Origin: Varanus komodoensis
Lineage: Eukaryota; Chordata; Lepidosauria; Squamata; Varanidae
Length of the DNA: 64,000 nucleotides
NCBI RefSeq assembly: GCF_004798865.1
Contig: NW_025335268.1
Span: 69,832,028-69,896,027, forward strand
Reading direction: 5' to 3'
A model generated the notes under the pieces. The model ran no database searches. It was given only the letters and a program-made list of their open reading frames with translations, and was not told the origin of the DNA. Positions 46,355 to 56,470 of this stretch are shown piece by piece. Both the position numbers and the translations under genes were made by a program. Each line of letters opens with the position of its first letter. The first letter of the stretch is position 1.

Positions 46355-46984
46355 GTGGGATAGCATCTTGCAGAATAGCTGCAATTACAAATGGAGGCCC
46401 TGGATGATTTTAAGGTAACATAACCATCACTTTTCGGATCCTGATGTGTTTACCAAATCATACGCCTGCGAGCTAATACATTTATTTTAAAACGTATTCA
46501 GAGCTTGGCGAGCTCCAGTGCCATTTTGGATGCTTCGTTTGTTTCGCTTCTCCTCACCCTCCCACTCTAAAACACTGTGCATCGTGCTGGGGCGCGGCAG
46601 CAATTGCCCAGACCCGTTCGCCTCCTTGCCGCGATCTCCCGTGAGTCCGATGGCATTGCTCACGCCTCAGCTGCCTGCTGCCTGCCATCAACGAAGCTGC
46701 AAGGCCATTGCAAGAATCTTTGCTTCCTGCCAGAGCCCTCACTGTGCCCTGAAAGCTTTTAGCAAAGCCCCACTCTTGACTCCTGAGCTGAATGCTGGTG
46801 GGAATCCACAGCTGCTGAAGTATGGAATGGAAGCAGCAGTTGGGAAGCGATGGATCTGAATTTTCTCACCTCCTACATACTATTAAAAACAAATAAAGAA
46901 ACAAACAAATAAGTTATTTCCAACCTGTTTATGAAGACATCTGTGAATTTGGGTGACTTCTGATCAAAAGTAAAACCAAATGTA
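45266..46984. other. Interval with no recognised gene; purine repeats
   Basis: (GGGA)n-like tracts at 45338-45362 and 46186-46212 and a (GA)n run at 46320-46354. The frame 46518-46859 is in a GC-rich patch but has no domain and an antisense counterpart. Confidence 0.4.
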
Positions 46985-47349
46985 AACCAGCCCCCTTTTA
47001 TTTTCCCAATAACTGTTAATATTATTGGATTTTATCTGGCCAGGGCGGCTTATTTTATACTGTAATTTTGTATTTTTAATTTAATGTTTATATTTTTGAT
47101 TTATAATTATTTTAACTTATGGTTGTAAGCTGCCCTGAGGCTTCGGCGAATGGGGCAGCATAAAAAAGTTTTAATTAATAAATAAATAAATAAAATATTT
47201 TAACAGTTAATTGGTTTTATCCTTGTTTCTATCATTATTTATCAGATGCAGTGTGTTGTGTGTTGTTATGGGTTGCTTTGTTGTTGTTTTGGTAAGCCAT
47301 CCAGAGACTTTAGAATTGGGATGGCATATAAAAACTTTAGATAGGTAGG

Positions 47350-47402
<53 letters not shown>
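46985..47402 (+). mobile_element. Two L2-type LINE tails, nested or in tandem
   Basis: 46985-47010 (CTTTTATTTTCCCAAT) and 47194-47340 (ATATTTTAACAGTTAATTGG to GTAAGCCATCCAGAGACTTT) fit as one L2 tail. The segment 47011-47193 (AACTGTTAATATTATTGG, GTAAGCTGCCCTGAGGCTTC, AAATAAATAAATAAA) is another tail placed between them. The outer tail ends in a (GATA)n array at 47341-47402. Confidence 0.72.
47341..47402. repeat. (GATA)n microsatellite
   Basis: About fifteen GATA units, preceded by two GGTA units, directly at the L2 tail. Confidence 0.95.
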
Positions 47403-47939
47403 TTCCTCACTTTTTCCAATTTTTCCAAGAGGAAAAAAGTCTGTTACTACTGCTGCGACTACTAGTAGTATGAAAAAGACCATGTTGCATCTGGCTGCCA
47501 TGTAATTTCCAAAAATAAGGAGCCTGTCAGAAATAAAGAAGGGCCAACTTAAGTCAGCCACAACATTCGGGGATTCGGGTCCAGGCCTTTTAACAATGAA
47601 GCACTGAAAAAGCTGGGCCTAGAAGAGTCAGTCTGTTTCACTTCCTCTCATTTTATTTTTGCTTTCTAATTCTCAAATTCTTTCCATCCAATATAGGAGA
47701 GAAAAGGGTATTTGTTTCTGCAAATACCAGAAGAAGCAGAAGCAGATGAAGCAGGCGTTTCCACCCATCTCTAAAAAGTGAAAAGTGTGCTGGCTTTTCT
47801 TTTTTATAGAGCTTGAGATTTTAAACACCAGCTTTTGCCTTTGGCCTCTCCCATCACTGGGCAAAGGCCCCTGGAGGCACCTCCCAAATAAAATGCAGCC
47901 TTCTGGCTGGAAGAACCTTGAAACTTGGCCATCTGAGTG
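47403..47939. other. Interval with no recognised gene
   Basis: Nothing supported. Confidence 0.4.
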
Positions 47940-48032
47940 GGATGGGGTAACTTGCTGTCCCGATGGCCTTCATGGTCCCTTCCAACTCTACTATTCTATG
48001 AATTTATAATTCTACGATTCTATGATTCTGTC
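47940..48032 (+). mobile_element. Short CR1 3' tail
   Basis: GATGGCCTTCATGGTCCCTTC followed by repeats of TTCTATGA/ATTCTACG/ATTCTATG, the CR1 octamer tail. Only the UTR end remains. Confidence 0.75.
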
Positions 48033-48659
48033 CCCCGTCGTTTGTGCCACTGCTCACAGCAGTGACTCTCCATGCTTTCAACAGGAGCCTTTCCAAAGTC
48101 AGCCTGGACATTCCAGGGACCAAACCTGGGGTTTGTCCAGGGAAAGCTGTTTCTCCAGCCACACATGTCCCAACAAATTTCTAGTGACAAATTGTGCCAT
48201 TGCTTCAACACTTCCAAACCTTGCAAGACAGCATCACCTCAGCGGGATTGTGACCCTCAAAATGTCGCAGACTGAAAGGGACACTTCATCCTGTGCTATT
48301 ATTTCCATGCAAGGGCTGCCTTTTGGTTCTTAAGTGTGGGAAACCTCACACAAGATGCCCGCTGCAGATACGGTGGCCCATCCATGGACTTGGCTACAGA
48401 ACAATCAGAACAGCCCTCACAGCGCTGAATCGTTCAAAGTGGGGAAAATTCTCACTTGGGATACTTTTGGCTGGTTATGAGATCCCACCATGTTGGTGTA
48501 TTATTTTTGGATCAAATGATTGGATGGGTTCCACTTGCATCTTATCTATCCCTATCGCTCCTTAATACTTTCTTAATCATGTCCAAACAATGAGGCACAG
48601 AAAATTGGAGGCAGCTGATGGTGGTGTCTCTCGCAAGTCAAACTTCAAAGGACAGAAAC
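48033..48659. other. Interval with no recognised gene
   Basis: Overlapping short frames at 48020-48333 without motifs. Confidence 0.4.
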
Positions 48660-48850
48660 CTCCTGAGGATCCATGAGGTTATATTTACAGCCATATGAAT
48701 AATGTTTCATGAAGGGCACTTAGTCCCCAGTTAATTGTAAAGTTAAACATAAATACAGTGTTCAGCTCATTATTAATTTGTTCTCCAAATCAGGAGATGT
48801 TCTTGGTGAGCCAAAGGACTTTTCATTAAGAACCTCCCACCTCTTCCCTC
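48660..48850. promoter_or_regulatory. Candidate conserved non-coding island I
   Basis: Unique block with CCATATGAATAATGTTTCATG, CCCAGTTAATTGTAAAG and GCTCATTATTAATTTGTTC; three TAAT-type cores within about 90 bp. Confidence 0.32.
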
Positions 48851-49204
48851 ATGGATTATTTGAAATATAACCCTGTAAAATAAGGCCTTTGTTCTTTCCC
48901 CCAACACTCTGACCGGGGGCCAGGTCCTTTCCAGTTCTCCTGTTGAAAGTGTATGTAGAGAGTAAAGAACAATTTACCTATATTTCCAAATGAGACTGAT
49001 ATTACTTGAAGAAACCTCACGCTTCCATGGATGCTAGGCCAAGAAGCTCAAAAGGAGTCATTCACATAGTGCATCAAATTAGCTAGTGTGAAAAGCCATT
49101 TTCATTGAAAAACACCTCTTTTCCCTTCCCCAGAAGTTGGAAGTGGTGGGATGAATGGGTTGCTTTCTAACAGAGTTGTTCCAGATGTAAAGGATGAATG
49201 TTGC

Positions 49205-49562
49205 TCATTGGCTTATTCTTATTTCCATTACACCCATTAGCCAAAGCTCTTTCAGCAGTTTACAACAGCACATAAGTATACAATATGAACCACATGAAAA
49301 CATCCAGAAAGATTATCATACAAAAATTTAAAACCAAATTTAAAGCACATATAAAGGAGTCCTTAAATAAAGTAAATTTTAAGATCTGTTTAAGCAGCTA
49401 ACAATGTCTGAATAAACTAATTATTGCCCTGCGAAAGAGAACAGTCTTAACTCATCCCTGGAAATATACTAAGGTTGGTGCCAGGTAGACCTCAGTGGGG
49501 GACTCATTCCATTACTGAAGGGCCACTGCTGAAAAGTTCTTTCTCCTTGTTACCTTCAACTG
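49205..49562 (-). mobile_element. Old L2-group LINE 3' end
   Basis: Antisense: UTR-like GCCAAAGCTCTTTCAGCAG and AT-rich part, then GTTGGTGCCAGGTAGACCTC and GAAGGGCCACTGCTGAAAAG, the decayed coding end. It stops exactly where the CR1 copy begins. Confidence 0.65.
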
Positions 49563-49564
49563 AT

Positions 49565-50425
49565 CTTGGCCACAACTGAGGAGCAGGTACTCCAGATTCA
49601 AAAGGATCTGGACAGACTATGGAAGTGGGCAGGAGACAACAGGATGGCGTTCAATGTGGATAAGTGCAAGGTCTTGCACTTGGGGCATAGGAATAGCTGT
49701 CATAAGTACAGGTTAGGTGACAAGTGGCTGGAGAGCAGCACTTGTGAAAGGGACCTTGGGGTGCTGGTTGACTGCAGGCTGAACATGAGTCAGCAGTGTG
49801 ATGCGGTGGTCAAGAGGGCGAACGCCACCCTTGGTTGCATAGCCAGAAGTGTGGCTTCGAGATCGAGAAAGGTATTACTGCCACTCTATACAACTCTGGT
49901 GCACCCTCAGCTGGAGTATTGTCCTCAGTTTTGGGCCCCTCATTACAGAAAGGATATAGCCAGGTTGGAGTCAGTGCAGCGTAGGGCCACAAGGTTGGTG
50001 GCCGGTTTGCAGGGATGGGGTATGAGGCGAGATTGAGGGAACTGGGCCTCTTCAGCCTGGAGAAAAGGAGACTCAGAGGGAATCTGTTGGCAACATACAG
50101 GTACATGAGGGGGTGTCACACGGAGGTGGGTAGAGACCTGTTCTCCCCTGCAGAAGAAGGCAGGACACACTCCAATGGAGCAAAGCTCGGGGAACCCAGG
50201 TTCAATTTGGATGCCAGGAAGCCCTTCCTGACAGTCAGGACCCCGAGGGTGTGGAATGGGCTTCCCCGGGAGGTGGTTGAGGCCCCATTGGTGCGGGTGT
50301 TCAAGGATAGGCTGGACGTCCACATGGTGGGCATGTCGTGAGCGGAGCCGGCTGGTGCCAGAGGTCAGACTAGATGGCCCGGGAGACCCCTTCTGACTCG
50401 CTCTGTTTCTATGTTTCTATCTTCC
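49565..50425 (+). pseudogene. CR1 LINE, C-terminal third of the RT protein and 3' UTR
   Basis: Longest CR1 here. The frame 49566-50036 encodes DLDRLWKWAGDNRMAFNVDK, CKVLHLGHRN, ERDLGVLVDCRLNMSQQCDA, LYTTLVHPQLEYCPQFWAPH and QRRATRLVAGLQG. That is the RT thumb and C-terminal domain, downstream of the catalytic box. A one-base frameshift near 50015-50030 leads into the second frame, 50015-50341, which carries ARLRELGLFSLEKRRLRGNL and VFKDRLDVHMVGMS. The 3' UTR GGTCAGACTAGATGGCCCGG and tail GTTTCTATGTTTCTAT follow. Retained CpGs point to a recent insertion. Truncated 5' of LQIQKDLDRL. Confidence 0.92.
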
Positions 50426-50776
50426 CTTGGAGGACCCTTCATCGGGTTTTTTTTTTTGTCTTTCTCAGTCAATAAAAAAACAAAATCAAAGGAGAAGGAC
50501 ATTTCAATGACATTCTTATTGGTGTGGTGCAGGAATTTTGACATAATATTATTTTCAAGGTGGATAAGAGCTGGGCTTCTATTTTATGATCATCTCACTG
50601 GCTTCCAGCAGCTCGGGTTCTCCTGCTTCAATCAAAGCCAGGGGAAGAGGTCCTGAAATAATTCCTTTCAATGGGCATTTTTACAGAGCAGGGCCCTTGG
50701 CAGCTGTGGAGGCTTTGGAAGGGAGACATGTCTAACAGAAAACTTGGGCCGTTGGATGGTATAGAAAGTAAATAAA
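50426..50776. other. Interval with no recognised gene
   Basis: Nothing beyond a T run at 50448-50458. Confidence 0.4.
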
Positions 50777-51490
50777 TAAACCTCTTACCTGGATTATTGC
50801 AATCCTCTCTATGTGGGGTTTCCTTTGTAGGTGGTCCAGAAACTTCAGTTGGTCCAGAATAGGGCAGTAAGGTTGCTGATGAGGGCTGGTGGATATGACC
50901 AGACAAAGCTGGTCTTCTACCATCTCCACTGGTTACCAGTAGAAGCCTGAGCCTGATTCAAGGTGTTAACACTTGTGTTTAAAGCCCTAAACAGCTTGGG
51001 GCCCAGATATCTAACCGAGTATCTCCCCATACATGTGCCTGCCTGGACCCTTAGCTCAGAAGCCCTTCTGAAGCAGTTCCCTCCTCTGGAAATAAGGAGG
51101 ATGACTACAAGGGGAAGGGCCTTTTTGGCAGTGGTACCCAACACTGGAACCAGCTTCTCGAAGAAGTTTCCAGGGCACCCTCTTTGTACTCTTTCTGAGG
51201 CCAAGCAAGGCCTTTTTATTTTCCCAATATTTTAATTGCTAGACTGATTTTAATGGTTTTAACAGCTTACGATTGGTTATAATCTCTTGCTGTGCCTTCT
51301 ATACTGTCCTTGGATAAATTATGGGTTTATACTGGTATGGCTTTGCTTGTTGGATCATTAGGTTTTATTGTTATATCAACTGCTATTTTTGCTGATATTT
51401 CGTTGTATATTCTTAACTCTACAACCCACCTAGGGAGGCTTATGGCTAATGGGGCGGGACAAAAATCTAATAAATCAGCAAACAAATAAA
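50777..51490 (+). pseudogene. L2-type LINE, C-terminal region with 3' UTR (0.7 kb)
   Basis: Begins with CTTACCTGGATTATTGCAATC (the LDYCN motif) and passes through GTGGTCCAGAAACTTCAGTTG (VVQKLQLVQ). The frame 50963-51235 starts LTLVFKALNSLGPRYLTEYL and ends in TKAFFILSQYF-type sequence after frame changes. The UTR ends ACCCACCTAGGGAGGCTTATG and GGGGCGGGACAAAAATC, the same subfamily as the 3.0-3.8 kb copy. Stops and shifts make it old. Confidence 0.83.
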
Positions 51491-51944
51491 CTTAAAAATA
51501 AATAACAGAAAGAAAAATAAAACAATGCAGCACCTCAGCTACTTCAAAACAATCAGGGAAGCTTCAAAATACCACCCAAAGAAATAGGAATGAGTCAGAA
51601 AACAGAAGCCTGTATTTTTTGGGAAAGAAAACACCTGACCAGTTAAAGGACAGAATCTGGCACAGTACTAATTAACAATACCCCCGTGACAAATCTGTAA
51701 GGCATTTTTTGATAAGATTGTTCTCATCCATACTGGGTTACCATACCATATGGAGCCTTCCAGCGCTTCAGCTTCTCCGATTTTATGTGATAAATTTGGT
51801 TATTGTCACTGAAGAGCTTGGACAGACATCTTGGATAGCTGCATCCAACCACTTCTATTGGCACTGGCTTATATTGGTTGGTGAAGGCAAGTCAGAGGAC
51901 AGAAAGTACCAGCATCATTGAAAGAAGTTATGGTGCATCATAAG
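51491..51944. other. Interval with no recognised gene
   Basis: AT-rich, nothing supported. Confidence 0.4.
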
Positions 51945-52100
51945 TTGTTATTCTTACGTTCAGTCAAGTCATCTCTGACTTATGGAGACAGATGAAGGAC
52001 CTTCAAAATACGCTGCCCTTGGCAGTCCTGCTTCTGTAAATCCAAGGCTGTGGCTTCCCAAGCATGGTTGTCTTCTCCAAGGAATCTTGCCTTCTCATTA
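51945..52100 (-). mobile_element. RTE-like LINE 3' end, distal half of a split copy
   Basis: GTCAAGTCATCTCTGACTTATGG at the left, CTTCTGTAAATCCAAGGCTG and GGTTGTCTTCTCCAAGGAATC at the right: same family and strand as 44829-45265. Its 5' continuation resumes at 52530. Confidence 0.75.
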
Positions 52101-52529
52101 TTCTCTCTTTCTCTGCAGTGGCGCCCAATCTATGGAATGCGCTCCCCAGAGAGGTCCGCCTGGCGCCGTCGTTACTTGTTTTTCAGTGCCAGGTGAAGAC
52201 CTTTTTATTTAAACGTCACTTTAATTGTTAACAATATTTGCTTATTTATCTGGCCAGGGCGACTTCTTTTATATTTTATATTTTTATTTATTTTATATTG
52301 TTAATTTTAATTTTATGTTGTTATTTTTGTATTTTATTGTATTTTATTGTGTTTGTAAGCCGCCCCGAGGCTTCGGCAAGGNNNNNNNNNNNNNNNNNNN
52401 NNNNNNNNNNNNNNNNNNNNNNNNNNNNNNNNNNNNNNNNNNNNNNNNNNNNNNNNNNNNNNNNNNNNNNNNNNNNNNNNNTAGAAATGTTCTAATAATA
52501 ATAATGATGATGATGATGATGATGATGAT
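52101..52529 (+). mobile_element. L2-type LINE 3' end inserted into an RTE-like LINE; holds the assembly gap
   Basis: CTTTCTCTGCAGTGGCGCCC, GCGCTCCCCAGAGAGGTCCG and AAACGTCACTTTAATTG mark the coding end. Then come the UTR and CCGCCCCGAGGCTTCGGCAAG up to the gap. After it TAGAAATGTTCTAATAATAA and (GATG)n finish the copy. Almost identical to the copy at 1-330. Confidence 0.85.
52382..52481. other. Assembly gap (100 N)
   Basis: Exactly 100 N, the usual placeholder for a gap of unknown length. Flanks are CGGCAAGG and TAGAAATG. Confidence 0.99.
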
Positions 52530-52706
52530 GTGCCTGAAGTATGACAGCTTCAGTTCTATCATTTTTACTTGCAGGGGAAGTTCTGGCTTGATTTGATTTG
52601 GGACTCCTGTGTTCATCCTTCTGTCAGTCCAGGGTATTCACAGAGCTCTACTCTAGCGCTATGTTTCAGATGCTTCATCTTTTCCCCCATCCGCTTTCTT
52701 CACCAC
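52530..52706 (-). mobile_element. RTE-like LINE, proximal half of the split copy
   Basis: GAAGTATGACAGCTTCAGTTC, GGCTTGATTTGATTTGGGAC and CCCATCCGCTTTCTTCACC continue the sequence that stopped at 52100, in the same orientation and order as 45020-45185. Confidence 0.72.
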
Positions 52707-52835
52707 ATCATATAATCATAGATTCTATAGAAGATCCATTTAGTGTGTAAAAACCCTGAAGCCTAACTGTGATCTCCTCTAGTTATGATGAAGGTGATTA
52801 AGTGGACGGGCTATAGATGTTCTTCCTTCCTTCCA

Positions 52836-52944
52836 ATGGAGCCAAGCTCAGGGAACAGTTAGGACCCCGAGGGTATGGAATGGGCTTCCACAGGAGGTGG
52901 TGGAAGCCCCATCATCAAGGGTGTCCAAGGACAGGCATGGCATG
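52836..52944 (+). mobile_element. CR1 LINE 3' end, first half of a split copy
   Basis: CCAATGGAGCCAAGCTCAGGG, GGACCCCGAGGGTATGGAATG and GGGTGTCCAAGGACAGGC are the CR1 C-terminal codons (SNGAKLRE, RVWNGLP, VFKDR). It breaks off where an L2 tail begins. Confidence 0.8.
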
Positions 52945-53173
52945 TAGGTCTGCCTGGTGCCAACACTTCTTTCCTTTCGGTGTCATGCAAAACCCTTTTT
53001 ATTCTCCCAGTATCTTAATTGTTAACTTGTTTCAGTTAGTGAGTTTATATTTTAACACTGGATGCTGGGCAACTGTTATTTTTATTTCTGTTTTTAGGAT
53101 TAATTTGCTGTAAACCATTCTGAGGTGTCTAAGTATGGGATGGTATAGAAAAGTTTGAAATGAATGAATGAAT
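52945..53173 (+). mobile_element. L2-type LINE 3' end inserted into a CR1
   Basis: GTCTGCCTGGTGCCAACACTTC, CCTTTTTATTCTCCCAGTATC, CCATTCTGAGGTGTCTAAGTATGG and a (GAAT)n tail at 53157-53173. Subfamily with the GTATGGGATGGTATAG ending. Confidence 0.8.
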
Positions 53174-53253
53174 GAGCGGAGCTGGCTGGAGCCGGGGGTC
53201 AGACTAGATGGCCCAGGAAATCCCTTCTGACTCTTTCTGTTTCTATGTTTCCT
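53174..53253 (+). mobile_element. CR1 3' UTR, second half of the split copy
   Basis: GCGGAGCTGGCTGGAGCCGG, GGTCAGACTAGATGGCCCAGG and CTGTTTCTATGTTTCC, the UTR that should follow the codons ending at 52944. Confidence 0.85.
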
Positions 53254-53844
53254 TGACTTGTATCAAGGATGGATAAGAAAAGATTCAAAACAAACTGCTT
53301 ATTTGTCCTGGTGAACAATCTTTACTTGTAGCTCCATAAGGATTGTGGCATGATTTTTTTGGTTAACTTCATTTAAGATGAATGCGCAAATAATTAAACT
53401 AGCATGATTTAGTTGATCCTGCTCTTAGGGGCAAGTCAGTATCCTTCTGCTGACTAGGATCTTGGGAAGACTCATAGCTCAATGGCAGAGTACATACCTT
53501 ATAAGTTGAGATTTGTTCCCAGATTAGTTCTTTGGTATCTCTAGTAAAAAGGACCTCAGTTGTTAAGGCTGAAAATGGTTTTTTACACAATATCCTTGAT
53601 AGATGCTGCCACAGGCAGCAGAAAACATCAAGAGATGAAGAAACTGATGTTGGAAAAAACAAACTTTTTTCATATATACAGAACTTTGAAGTTGAGCTTT
53701 TGCATACAAATAAAAAATTTCCCATTTTGATAACTACAAAATGGCAACCTACACAGAACTCTGTTTTTGTGTTGCTATTTAACAGAATTCTCAAGCATTA
53801 TTTAGATCAGGAATGTTAACTCTACAACTATTTTTTTTTTCTTT
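53254..53844. other. Interval with no recognised gene
   Basis: Frames on both strands at 53399-53819 overlap and have no domain. Confidence 0.4.
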
Positions 53845-54330
53845 TAATGCTTGGGCACAAATAAATTGTCACAAATGGATTAAAGTTTAAAATACTTCTC
53901 AGTGTCTCGCTTAGGTAAATATCATAAGACTGTAAGAGGAGACGAGCCAACACACTCGACAAATAACCGTCAGCTGCACTAAAGATAAAACAAACTTTCA
54001 TTAAAAGAAATTAAGGCCTAGCAAAACACAATAACAGCTTAATGAACTACTAGTGTAGTACAAATCTCCACAAACTACCGGGAAATGGATCATTACGCTT
54101 TCATCTTTAAAGGCCCGGCTCATAAAAGGTCTAGTTATCAACAAAGAACCTAGCCATGTTGCAAGCTAGTGTATCAGTCTTGCTTGAGTATCTCTGATTA
54201 TACCCAGTGCTAAGGTGAGAGAGAGGAAGAAGCTGAAAGGCAATGAGGGAGCAATACCAGCATGCAACCTACATTTATCTTTTATTTTCAAATAAAACAG
54301 TAATCTAGGACAAAGGAAGGAGCAGAGAGA
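53845..54330. promoter_or_regulatory. Candidate conserved non-coding island J
   Basis: About 480 bp without repeats or homopolymers. It includes GAGGAGACGAGCCAACACACTC, GATCATTACGCTTTCATC, TTTAAAGGCCCGGCTCATAA and TCTTTTATTTTCAAATAAAAC. CpGs are kept in an AT-rich context. No frame of note. Confidence 0.38.
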
Positions 54331-54763
54331 CTTTTGTCAAAAGTGCGTGCTTGTTTCGTTTTCCACCGTCATTTCAAAGAAAAGTCATTCCTTCTCTATT
54401 TTTAATCAGGGATGCAATGTCATTTCACAGAGCATTTTTGTGGATTTTGGCCAATTCTTATGAAAACCAAACTGAAGGTAAACTTTTTTATCCCCAAGGA
54501 AACATCTTTAGCAGCAAGGGAGTCATTGCCCAAAAGCCAGCCCCTTGGTCTAGTCATATTTCTGAGCATGTACATCCACCTGTGAGTATCGAGATGTGAT
54601 TCACTTTTCCACATCGGGCCAAATGAGCCCAGATCTGCAAGTTTTGGTTCTTAGTTATCGTAGCTAAGAGGATGAGCTGTGGACCAAGGCTTTCCAGATT
54701 CAACTCTTTCCACAAGAATGAATTCACTCAGACTCCCCCACCCACCTCCATCTCGAATATAGG

Positions 54764-54868
54764 AACAATTGAGCTGAGCAGGGCTGCCCAAGACATTTTG
54801 GAGAGCTTTCATTCACAGGGTCACCAAAATCAGAGACCAGTCAACAGCATGTACCAACAATAACAAAA
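54764..54868 (+). mobile_element. RTE-like LINE 3' tip
   Basis: AATTGAGCTGAGCAGGGCTG, GACATTTTGGAGAGCTTTC, GGGTCACCAAAATCAGAGACC and an ACAATAACA tail, matching the ends at 11.39 and 34.61 kb. Confidence 0.6.
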
Positions 54869-54893
54869 GTTTGGTTTACTTCACTCAAGCTGA

Positions 54894-54990
54894 TGTTCTC
54901 CAGATGTTTTAAACTTCAACCCCCATTGAGCTCTAGCCAGTGTGGCCAATGACTCAGTCTGCTGGGAGATGGAGTACTGGAAGGTAACAG
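54894..54990. repeat. Palindromic MITE-like repeat
   Basis: TTCTCCAGATGTTTTAAACTTC, CAACCCCCATTGAGCTC, AGCCAGTGTGGCCAATGAC and CTGCTGGGAGATGGAGTAC. The two halves are inverted (CAACCCCCAT vs GGGAGATGG), as in the abundant reptilian element with CCAGATGTTTTGGACTACAA ends. The right terminus is missing. Confidence 0.55.
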
Positions 54991-56129
54991 GTAGTGAGCA
55001 GCTGTTTCATAGACCTGGGCAGGGGTTACCCTTAAAAGGAGGTGACATCTTCAGTGCCTTACTATGAAGTTGGCAAACTGAACGGGTCCTTGTTATAATC
55101 CAGGAAAGCTGTTCTAAAGTGCTTCTAACATTTCACAAGTCTGTCCTCAGCCATGAAGCTTGTTCAGTAATCTGGGGCCAATCACAATGTTGCAACCTTG
55201 CCTTCCTCAGAAGGCTCTTGTGACAAAAACATTGCGTTCGGAAGACTAAGGCTTTCAGGCAGTTTCAGCTGGTGAGCAAGGGTAGTCCTCAGGCAAACCA
55301 CAGGAAATGGGGTTGAATCTTTTGATGAATTCATCCAGAATATCTCAGAGATGGTTTTCCCATGACGCGCCATGGTGGGCTTTAAAGGCTCTGGACCGCT
55401 GTCCCTAATCACAACCAGGGATGGATGAGGGAACTCCATTCAAGGTTGTTTTTTGGAAAGATCTTCATAAAATGCATGCATTTCCTCATAAATGGGATGA
55501 AAGGTGTTCATATCATGCAGACTTCCAAACAGCCTTTACAAAGTCCTTTACCAATGACTCCTGAACAAACTGGGCAGTCAGGGAATAACAGAGAGAAGTA
55601 GTTAAAGAACAGAGTCCAGAAATAAAGTTGGGATTAAACAGAATGATACCCCAAGGATTCATTTTGAGACTGTGAGGGGTCTTGACCAGCCCTGAGGCAG
55701 CCAGGTTGAACCCATCAGCCCATTTTGGAGAAGCAGTGTGGGTTCCATATCCGAATGGTGGGTGGAAATGGAAGTGGACTACCAAAGATTTGCTTACTGC
55801 TCTTAATGCCAGTAATTAAGCCCTGGGAAAGGCATTTCAACCAATTAAAAAGGGGGCAGGGGGAACCACACAAAAGCCAGGAAACCACCAATCTGTAATT
55901 GGGGAGAAAGGGGGAGTGGCAGATGGCCAGATTTGGCAGGTGGACTGGAGGCACTCCTGAGGTTCGCCACCTCGGAACGCAGGCTGGTGAACCCTGGCTT
56001 AATATTACAAAGGCTCTTGCTTCCAATGCCTTTTATGTCATCCTCTGAATTGTCGCCAGGAGCTTAAAATGTGGGTTCAGATGCAAGATGGCAAGGGCGA
56101 GAGGTGCAGGGGCAGAGGGAGCAGAAAGA
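54991..56129. other. Interval with no recognised gene
   Basis: No supported exon; the 85-103-codon antisense frames at 55182-55439, 55513-55785 and 55715-56026 have no domain. Confidence 0.4.
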
Positions 56130-56470
56130 AAACTCTCGCGGCTAGAGGGAATGTTATGACTCCCCCTAGATGTTACCGCATCCCATTTTTAATGGGCTAA
56201 TTGTCCAGCAAGACCCACAGCTCTCTTCATGTGACAGCCGACATTCTGATGCAGTAGGGCCGGCAAGAAGGGACGGGCAGCAGGGGGTCCCTGCGGACCT
56301 CCGCTCTGTAATTATGTCACCACTTAGCAGAAGAGCAGCCCCCGGTGGGCTGTAATGAATCCCCCCTTCCCAACAGATTGAACTTTTTAGCCTCTGCCAT
56401 ATCAGCCATCGCTCTGTTTTTTCCCCGGATCGAGTTACGTTAAAGTAAAGAGAAGGCCAAGTTCAGAGTA
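56130..56470. promoter_or_regulatory. Candidate conserved non-coding island K
   Basis: Unique block with CCCCCTAGATGTTACCGC, TTTTTAATGGGCTAATTGTCC, CTCTGTAATTATGTCACC, GGGCTGTAATGAATCCCC and CCCCGGATCGAGTTACGTTAA. It has several TAAT-type cores with retained CpGs. With island G, the strongest candidate. Confidence 0.42.

Noticed and set aside
47341-47402. CRISPR-like regular array
   Set aside because: Plain GATA microsatellite; no spacers.
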